The notes below the pieces were generated by a model. It was not told where the DNA came from. It did no database searches and saw only the letters and a program-made list of their open reading frames with translations. Positions 7,612 to 11,748 of a stretch of 11,748 bases of DNA are shown here, piece after piece; the first letter of the stretch is position 1, and every line of letters starts with the position of its first letter. The position numbers and the translations under genes were made by a program. The stretch is from Bacillota bacterium (GTDB lineage: Bacteria; Bacillota; Syntrophomonadia; Syntrophomonadales; Syntrophomonadaceae), in contig JAEWZB010000055.1 of NCBI GenBank assembly GCA_023395515.1, forward strand, positions 1-11,748, written 5' to 3'.

Positions 7612-7703
7612 TTAAAGGGGAGAAAGGAGGTTAGCTTAAAACCGTTCCTAAAATTATGGCATAAACATAGTTGAAATTTTGGTATTATTGGAGGTTATAA
7701 TTA
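7612..7703 (+). other. Spacer between CoA-transferase A and the acyl-CoA dehydrogenase, conserved in the second copy
   Basis: No gene is seen here. The spacer contains an orphan Shine-Dalgarno-like GGGGAGAAAGGAGG with no start codon at a useful distance and a perfect inverted repeat TTATG-G-CATAA (7654–7664). Possible pairing between the CCTAAAATT and AATTTTGG segments would enclose that repeat. From TTAGCTT onward it is nearly identical to 10380–10453, after the second CoA-transferase. The GGAGG at 7690–7694 is the real site for the dehydrogenase. Confidence 0.45.
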
Positions 7704-8846
7704 ATGGATTTTAGACTTACTGATGAACATATTATGTTAAGAAAAATGGTTAGAGACTTTGCCGTAAATGAACTGGGCCCTAGTGTTGCAGAAAGAGACG
7801 AACAAGATGTATTTGATTTAAATTTATGGGGCAAAATGGCCGAATTAGGTATATGCGGTATACCATGGGAAGGTCAATATGGGGGAGCGGAAGCTGACTT
7901 CTTAAGTTATGTTATCGCTGTGGAAGAAATTTCTAAAGTCGATGCCGGTATGGGTGTTGCTCTATCAGCTCATACTTCCTTAGGCTCCTGGCCTATTTGG
8001 AAATTTGGTACCGAAGAGCAAAAAATGAAGTATTTACCGCCGCTGGCCGCAGGAGAGAAGATAGCAGCATTTGGCATTACCGAACCATCCGCAGGCAGTG
8101 ATGCCGGAGGAACTAAAACTACTGCTAAACTGGACGGCGACTATTATATTATGAATGGAACCAAGGTATTTATAACTAATGGTTACTATGCGGATACCTA
8201 TGTAGTTATAGCCCGTACCGGCCCCAAGGAATTAGGCTCTAAAAGTATCAGTGCCTTTATCGTAGAAAAGGGCACTCCGGGTTTTTCCTTTGGTAAGAAA
8301 GAGAAAAAGATGGGGATTCGTACCTCGGCAACTTATGAATTAGTTTTTGAAGATTGTAAAGTTCCTAAAGAAAACTTATTAGGTAAAGAAGGCGAAGGCT
8401 TCAAAATAGGTATGATGATTTTAGATGGCGGCAGAAACGGTATTGCTGCCCAAGCTTTAGGAATAGCAGGAGGAGCTTATGAATTTGCCCTTAATTATTC
8501 TAAGGAAAGAGTGCAGTTTAATGCCCCTATTTCTGAGCTTCAAGCTATACAGTTTAAGCTGGCTGATATGAAAACTAAAATTGAAGCGGCCCGGTTATTA
8601 ACTTACCAAGCCGGTTGGAAAGAGGGCACTGGTGAACCCTATGGTTTGGAAAGTGCTATGGCTAAACTGTTTGCCGGGGATACAGCTATGTGGGTAACTA
8701 CTGAAGCAGTCCAAATTCTAGGCGGATATGGTTATTCCAGAGAATACCCGGTAGAAAGAATGATGAGAGATGCGAAGATTACCCAAATCTATGAAGGAAC
8801 TAATGAAATACAAAGAGTAGTTATCGCTAAACATATTCTTAAATAG
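7704..8846 (+). CDS. Short-chain acyl-CoA dehydrogenase (butyryl-CoA dehydrogenase type)
   Basis: This FAD flavoenzyme interconverts butyryl-CoA and crotonyl-CoA, passing electrons to electron-transferring flavoprotein. The 380 residues are the standard length. Signature 1 is FGITEPSAGSDAGG at 123–136, and signature 2 is QILGGYGYSREYPVERMMRD at 337–356. The catalytic base is Glu364 in YEGTNEIQR, the position used by butyryl- and medium-chain enzymes. By contrast, isovaleryl- and long-chain types carry the base elsewhere, so a straight short chain is favoured. The ATG lies nine bases after GGAGG. It is the second gene of the sigma-54 unit and ends 21 bases before a strong terminator. No etfAB, thiolase, crotonase or hydroxyacyl-CoA dehydrogenase is in the window, so the rest of beta-oxidation must be encoded elsewhere. 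A remnant of a second copy lies at 10451–10531. Confidence 0.93.
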   Translation: MDFRLTDEHIMLRKMVRDFAVNELGPSVAERDEQDVFDLNLWGKMAELGICGIPWEGQYGGAEADFLSYVIAVEEISKVDAGMGVALSAHTSLGSWPIWKFGTEEQKMKYLPPLAAGEKIAAFGITEPSAGSDAGGTKTTAKLDGDYYIMNGTKVFITNGYYADTYVVIARTGPKELGSKSISAFIVEKGTPGFSFGKKEKKMGIRTSATYELVFEDCKVPKENLLGKEGEGFKIGMMILDGGRNGIAAQALGIAGGAYEFALNYSKERVQFNAPISELQAIQFKLADMKTKIEAARLLTYQAGWKEGTGEPYGLESAMAKLFAGDTAMWVTTEAVQILGGYGYSREYPVERMMRDAKITQIYEGTNEIQRVVIAKHILK

Positions 8847-8867
8847 TTCTAAATAACAGATTATCTT

Positions 8868-8899
8868 AAAAGACGGCCTTAGGGTCGTCTTTTCTTTTT
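8868..8899 (+). terminator. Intrinsic terminator after the acyl-CoA dehydrogenase
   Basis: The stem AAAAGACG/CGTCTTTT is extended by G·T and two C–G pairs around a TTAG loop, giving about 11 bp, and a T-rich tract TTTTCTTTTT follows. It separates the first unit from the second CoA-transferase. A nearly identical hairpin lies at 10539–10568. Confidence 0.9.
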
Positions 8900-9028
8900 C
8901 CTAAGCAAAGTTTTTTCGACAAATAATGCTAACATCATGTGATAAATTATATCATTAGTGGCAATAAACTCTTATATATATTGACGTCTCTACGATGCCA
9001 CTTAGAAATTTTAAGGGGGGATATTAAT
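8900..9028 (+). promoter_or_regulatory. Leader of CoA-transferase B with a palindrome and a weak sigma-A-like promoter
   Basis: This region follows the terminator, so the second CoA-transferase needs its own promoter. TGATA-AATTA-TATCA (8940–8954) is a perfect 5+5 inverted repeat that could be an operator. TTGACG at 8981–8986 is a fair −35. Its best partner is TAGAAA at 9003–9008 with 16 bases between, which would leave a very short leader. I found no GG-N10-GC pattern like that of copy A. The region is not visibly similar to 6045–6270, so the two copies are likely controlled differently. Confidence 0.3.
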
Positions 9029-10369
9029 ATGAATTGGAATAGCGAATATAAGAATAAATTAGTTAGTGCTGATGAGGCGGTTAAGGTGATTGAATCCGGG
9101 GATTGGGTGGAATATGGCTTTGGGATTACGGCAGCCAATGAACTGGACCAAGCTTTAGCCCGCCGAAAAGGTGAGTTATGGGATATTAAAATCAGAGTAA
9201 ATTTGGGGGTATGGCCTCATTATACTCTTAAAGCTGATAATAGCGGGGAACATTTCTGTTGGAATGCCTGGCATTTTAGCGGATTAGACAGGAAATACCA
9301 TAATGAGGGACTCTTGTATTATGTACCTATGAAATTTCATGAATCTCCTGCTATGATGAGAAAAGATGCTAGCCCTAATAATGTATTTATGGCTACCGTA
9401 AGTCCTATGGATAAACACGGCTATTTTAGCTTTGGAGCCGGTACAGCATCTAATATGGCTGCTATAGAAAATGCCCGGTATGTTATTTTGGAAATTAATA
9501 ATAATATGCCCCGCATACTAGGCGGCAATCAGGAAGCTGTTCATATAAGCAGGGTGGACTTTATAGTAGAATCCAGCCATCAATCCCTTCCGGCTTTGCC
9601 AAGCATAGAGCCTACCGAAACAGACCGCAAGATAGCTCGGCATATTATAGAAAAGATGTATGACGGCTGTTGCATCCAGTTAGGTATAGGAGGTATACCG
9701 AATGCGGTAGGCACTCTAGTAGCCGAGTCGGATCTGAAGGATTTAGGTGTTCACACCGAGATGTATGTAGATGCTTTTATGAAAATGACTGAAGCGGGAA
9801 AAATAACCGGTAAATATAAAAAAATAGATAAATATAAGCAGGCTTTCTCTTTTGCCTTTGGCAGCCAGGATCTTTATGATTTTATTGATGATAATCCGGG
9901 AGTTGTTTCGTATCCTATTGATTATACTAACGACCCGCGTAATATAGCTATGCTGGATGACGTTGTTTCTATAAATGCCTGCATTGAAATTGACTTATTT
10001 GGTCAAGTCAGCGCTGAAAGTATGGGAACTAGACAAATCAGCGGAACTGGAGGGCAGCTTGACTTTGTGGAAGGGGCTTATAAATCTAAAAACGGGCAAA
10101 GCTTTGTATGTATGACTTCTACATTTGAGTACCAAAGTCAAACTGTTTCCAGAATAAAACCCATACTAACCCCAGGCTCTATCGTTACTGATCCCCGAAC
10201 TGCCACCCATATGTTAGTTACCGAGTATGGTATAGCTAACATGAAAGGAAAGAGCACTTGGGAAAGGGCCGAAGCTTTAATTAACATAGCCCATCCTGAT
10301 TTTAGAGATGAATTAATTAAATCTGCGCAAGAAATGAATATATGGAGAAAAAGCCAAAAACGGTTTTAA
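9029..10369 (+). CDS. Acetyl-CoA hydrolase/butyryl-CoA:acetate CoA-transferase family protein (copy B)
   Basis: This is a full-length paralogue of the gene at 6271, also 446 residues, with about 80 differences by hand count (about 82% identity) and no gaps. Every feature of the active site is kept: GIGGIPNA at 219–226, the catalytic Glu244 in GVHTEM, and GTGGQLDFVEGAYKSKNGQSF at 339–359. Differences cluster at residues 191–200 and 367–370. I chose the ATG at 9029 behind AAGGGGGG because it aligns with copy A from residue 1. An upstream in-frame GTG at 8939 would add 30 residues with no family similarity and has no ribosome-binding site. Purifying constraint on the active site suggests the enzyme works, perhaps with a different acyl preference or under different conditions. 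It has lost its partner dehydrogenase gene. Confidence 0.87.
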   Translation: MNWNSEYKNKLVSADEAVKVIESGDWVEYGFGITAANELDQALARRKGELWDIKIRVNLGVWPHYTLKADNSGEHFCWNAWHFSGLDRKYHNEGLLYYVPMKFHESPAMMRKDASPNNVFMATVSPMDKHGYFSFGAGTASNMAAIENARYVILEINNNMPRILGGNQEAVHISRVDFIVESSHQSLPALPSIEPTETDRKIARHIIEKMYDGCCIQLGIGGIPNAVGTLVAESDLKDLGVHTEMYVDAFMKMTEAGKITGKYKKIDKYKQAFSFAFGSQDLYDFIDDNPGVVSYPIDYTNDPRNIAMLDDVVSINACIEIDLFGQVSAESMGTRQISGTGGQLDFVEGAYKSKNGQSFVCMTSTFEYQSQTVSRIKPILTPGSIVTDPRTATHMLVTEYGIANMKGKSTWERAEALINIAHPDFRDELIKSAQEMNIWRKSQKRF

Positions 10370-10450
10370 ATAAAGGAAATTAGCTTTAAACCGTTCCTAA
10401 ATTATGGCATAAACATAGCTGGAATTTTAGTATTATTGGAAGTGTAGTTA
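10370..10450 (+). other. Retained copy of the CoA-transferase/dehydrogenase spacer
   Basis: From TTAGCTT to the ATG this matches the spacer at 7626–7706 with roughly ten differences, including the TTATG-G-CATAA repeat. The orphan GGGGAGAAAGGAGG of copy A is mostly absent, and the dehydrogenase ribosome site GGAGG has become GGAAG. It no longer precedes a working dehydrogenase. Confidence 0.7.
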
Positions 10451-10531
10451 ATGAGTATAGTCTATGTAGTTATAGCTAGTACAGGTCCAAAAGAATTAGA
10501 CTCTAAGAGTATCAGTGCTTATAACAAATAA
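10451..10531 (+). pseudogene. Remnant of a second acyl-CoA dehydrogenase (26 codons left)
   Basis: After the ATG, the residues YVVIASTGPKELDSKSISAY match residues 166–185 (YVVIARTGPKELGSKSISAF) of the intact dehydrogenase, and the DNA agrees at about 50 of 60 positions. Everything between the start codon and residue 166, and everything after residue 185, is gone. The ORF closes at TAA 10529–10531 and the duplicated terminator follows. The frame is kept by chance or because of a recent collapse. No catalytic or flavin-binding part remains, so a functional peptide is unlikely. Confidence 0.85.
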
Positions 10532-10538
10532 TTAACTT

Positions 10539-10568
10539 AAAAGACGGCCTTAGGGTCGTTTTTTCTTT
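10539..10568 (+). terminator. Intrinsic terminator closing the second CoA-transferase unit
   Basis: This hairpin is nearly identical to the one at 8868–8899: AAAAGACGGCC, a TTAG loop, GGTCGTTTTTT and then a T-rich run. A C to T change in the 3' arm turns a G–C pair into G·T, so the stem still forms. Confidence 0.88.
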
Positions 10569-10611
10569 CCGTATTTTCCATATGTTTCGTAAAGTTTAGA
10601 ACCTGGGGCTA

Positions 10612-10620
10612 TGTTATAAT
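10612..10620 (+). promoter_or_regulatory. Extended −10 promoter for the membrane protein/AAA+ pair
   Basis: TGTTATAAT contains a perfect TATAAT with the TG extension. No good −35 lies 16–18 bases upstream, which is normal for an extended −10. The start point would be near 10627, just before the AGGGGGAG ribosome site. The upstream terminator makes an own promoter necessary. Confidence 0.65.
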
Positions 10621-10645
10621 AGATGGGCAAAGGGGGAGAAAATTG

Positions 10646-11173
10646 ATGAAAAATGGAGAATTCAGGGTAATTATTGCCATTTTAACTTTGCTTATAGCCC
10701 TGGGATTATTTTTAGGCGGTTTCACTATATACAATAGAGTAGGGGTTGAACAACCTTTGACTAAAGAGCTCCATATGATTGAAGCCGTTGAAAAGGTGGA
10801 TATTAATAAAGATAAGGTATATAAAATCGAAGTGCAGCTTAACCGGGTGGAAAATATACAGACAGTGTACCAAGACCTGGTTAAAACTATTGCAGCTAAA
10901 TTAGATAAGAATGAGTATGAACTGGTATTAGCCGATCAACCTAATGCTAAACTTAATGATTTATCTGCTCAGCTCCAACCTGCTATTTATCAAGCCTTAG
11001 CTAATAATCAATTTTTATGGCTGGATGAAAAGCTGGCAGAAATATCTGGGGAAGCAGAAATTACCTATAGTTTATTTATTGATGACAAATGTGTTTATAT
11101 TCAATTAATAGATGGTGATTCCTATACTTATCAGGTTTTGACCAGGCCATCTGCTATTACAACTAGTTTGTAG
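10646..11173 (+). CDS. Single-pass membrane protein of unknown function
   Basis: I do not recognise the family. The 175 residues start with MKNGEFRV and one hydrophobic helix at about 8–29 (IIAILTLLIALGLFLGGFTIY), with no lipobox or clear cleavage site, so an N-in anchor with the remainder outside the membrane is likely. The outer part (30–175) is mixed alpha/beta with few cysteines; the segment KVYKIEVQLNRVENIQTVYQDLVKTI looks like a strand followed by a helix. I chose the ATG at 10646, seven bases after AGGGGGAG; an adjacent TTG at 10643 is possible. It sits 10 bases before the FtsH-like ATPase gene, so the two are almost certainly cotranscribed, and the protein may be its membrane partner, adaptor or substrate. 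Confidence 0.8.
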   Translation: MKNGEFRVIIAILTLLIALGLFLGGFTIYNRVGVEQPLTKELHMIEAVEKVDINKDKVYKIEVQLNRVENIQTVYQDLVKTIAAKLDKNEYELVLADQPNAKLNDLSAQLQPAIYQALANNQFLWLDEKLAEISGEAEITYSLFIDDKCVYIQLIDGDSYTYQVLTRPSAITTSL

Positions 11174-11183
11174 GGGGGATAAA

Positions 11184-11748
11184 GTGAAAGAAGTATTAGT
11201 AGGTACAGGTGTTGCTTTAATTATTTTTCTGGCTATTATCGGTGTAAATGTAACCCCCATCGTTTTAGTGCTCCTCGTTATGGGTGGACTTTTTTTAGTT
11301 ATGCAAGCTCAAGGTAATATTCAAGTTGGTAATATTGGTAAAGGGGTTAGAAAGCATTTCCTGATAAGCTTTGATGATATTGGTGGTCAGGAAACTGCAA
11401 CTAATGAATTAAAAGAAGCTTTACAATTTTTATTAAAACCGGAAGAAATTATTCGGATGGGAATAAGGCCTCTAAAAGGGGTATTATTAGTAGGTCCGCC
11501 GGGAACGGGCAAGACCTTACTGGCCAGAGCGGCGGCTAGTTATACCAAATCGGCATTTATAGCGGTTTCAGGCAGTGAGTTTATAGAAATGTATGCGGGG
11601 GTGGGAGCCAAAAGAGTGAGGAATTTATTCCAGGATGCCCGCAAAAAAGCTAGTACTGAACATTGTAAAAGTGCCATTATATTTATTGATGAATTAGAAG
11701 TTTTAGGCGGCAAAAGAGGCTCACATACCGGGCATATGGAATATGACC
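11184..11748 (+). CDS. FtsH-like membrane AAA+ ATPase (3' end beyond window)
   Basis: The GTG at 11184 follows GGGGGG of the preceding stop region (TAGGGGGGATAAA). Two hydrophobic helices at about 4–20 and 24–40 form a tight hairpin with almost no extracytoplasmic loop, whereas classical FtsH has roughly 70 residues there. The AAA+ module then begins FDDIGGQETATNELKEAL. Walker A is GPPGTGKT at 104–111, a pore-loop region reads FIEMYAGVGAKRVRNLF at 133–149, and Walker B is AIIFIDE at 164–170. FtsH normally reads IDEIDAVG; here it is IDELEVLGGKRG, so the Asp after the Walker B Glu is a Glu. At least 188 codons are present. The second region of homology, the arginine fingers and any HExxH zinc-protease site lie outside the window, so it is open whether this is a protease or a stand-alone unfoldase. 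Confidence 0.85.
   Translation, partial: MKEVLVGTGVALIIFLAIIGVNVTPIVLVLLVMGGLFLVMQAQGNIQVGNIGKGVRKHFLISFDDIGGQETATNELKEALQFLLKPEEIIRMGIRPLKGVLLVGPPGTGKTLLARAAASYTKSAFIAVSGSEFIEMYAGVGAKRVRNLFQDARKKASTEHCKSAIIFIDELEVLGGKRGSHTGHMEYD

Larger units (their letters stand above)
6271..8899 (+). repeat. Tandem duplication, unit A (CoA-transferase, spacer, dehydrogenase, terminator)
   Basis: The whole order of parts recurs at 9029–10568 in the same direction, with the dehydrogenase reduced to a fragment. Coding, spacer, fragment and terminator all show similar divergence, so they were duplicated as one piece. The upstream promoter regions do not match and appear to lie outside the repeat. Confidence 0.85.
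9029..10568 (+). repeat. Tandem duplication, unit B (dehydrogenase mostly deleted)
   Basis: This unit matches unit A across the CoA-transferase, the spacer up to the dehydrogenase start codon, a roughly 60-bp piece from inside the dehydrogenase, and the terminator. About 1.1 kb of dehydrogenase sequence is missing, in two blocks on either side of the retained piece. Confidence 0.85.

Noticed and set aside
7617..7630. A hidden small gene behind the GGGGAGAAAGGAGG in the spacer
   Set aside because: No start codon lies at a useful distance. The first ATG, at 7656, is followed after one codon by TAA.
8955..8985. A sigma-54 promoter for CoA-transferase B at AGTGGCAATAAAC
   Set aside because: GG is present, but ten bases later there is no GC, so the −12 half is missing. 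The opposite strand also fails.
8939..9028. A 30-residue N-terminal extension of CoA-transferase B from GTG 8939
   Set aside because: It has no ribosome-binding site, crosses the palindrome and promoter region, and has no counterpart in copy A, whose start aligns with ATG 9029.
10451..10531. The 26-codon ORF as a functional small protein
   Set aside because: It is plainly an internal dehydrogenase fragment, and its ribosome site has decayed from GGAGG to GGAAG.

Overview
The window looks like chromosomal DNA from an AT-rich, Gram-positive-type anaerobe of the class Clostridia. The best guess is a butyrate-metabolising or syntrophic lineage such as the Syntrophomonadaceae. This rests on gene content (an ftsK/spoIIIE–rodZ–rimO–pgsA cluster plus short-chain CoA-transferase and acyl-CoA dehydrogenase genes behind a sigma-54-type promoter). 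No marker gene proves the taxon.

Region 1 (1–6044) is a tightly packed, co-directional housekeeping cluster. It holds an FtsK/SpoIIIE DNA translocase, a winged-helix protein with a degenerate PfkB-kinase-like domain split by an in-frame TAA, the cell-shape protein RodZ, the ribosomal protein S12 methylthiotransferase RimO, and the phospholipid enzyme PgsA, which overlaps rimO by 14 bases. The same neighbourhood (spoIIIE, a helix-turn-helix regulator, rodZ, pgsA, later recA) is familiar from Bacillus.

Region 2 (6045–10568) is a catabolic block sitting directly after pgsA. A leader with a very good −24/−12 (RpoN) promoter and palindromes precedes an acetyl-CoA hydrolase/butyryl-CoA:acetate CoA-transferase-type gene. 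A short-chain (butyryl-CoA-type) acyl-CoA dehydrogenase and a strong terminator follow. The block was tandemly duplicated. The second copy keeps an intact CoA-transferase (about 82% identical protein by hand count), the spacer and the terminator. Its acyl-CoA dehydrogenase has collapsed to a fragment of about 60 bp inside a 26-codon ORF. The two CoA-transferases therefore form separate transcription units with different upstream regions. Together the genes fit activation or release of butyrate/acetate as CoA thioesters and the butyryl-CoA/crotonyl-CoA step of beta-oxidation, which runs in reverse during butyrate formation.

Region 3 (10569–11748) starts with an extended −10 promoter. It carries a small single-pass membrane protein of unknown function, followed 10 bases later by an FtsH-like AAA+ ATPase with a short N-terminal membrane hairpin. 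The ATPase gene runs off the right edge, so whether it has a protease domain is unknown.

The main points of interest are the duplicated and partly decayed CoA-transferase/dehydrogenase unit, the conserved spacer that outlived its gene, the sigma-54 leader with a duplicated ribosome-binding region, the interrupted pseudokinase-regulator, and the membrane protein/AAA+ pair. No CRISPR array, tRNA, rRNA or insertion sequence was recognised.
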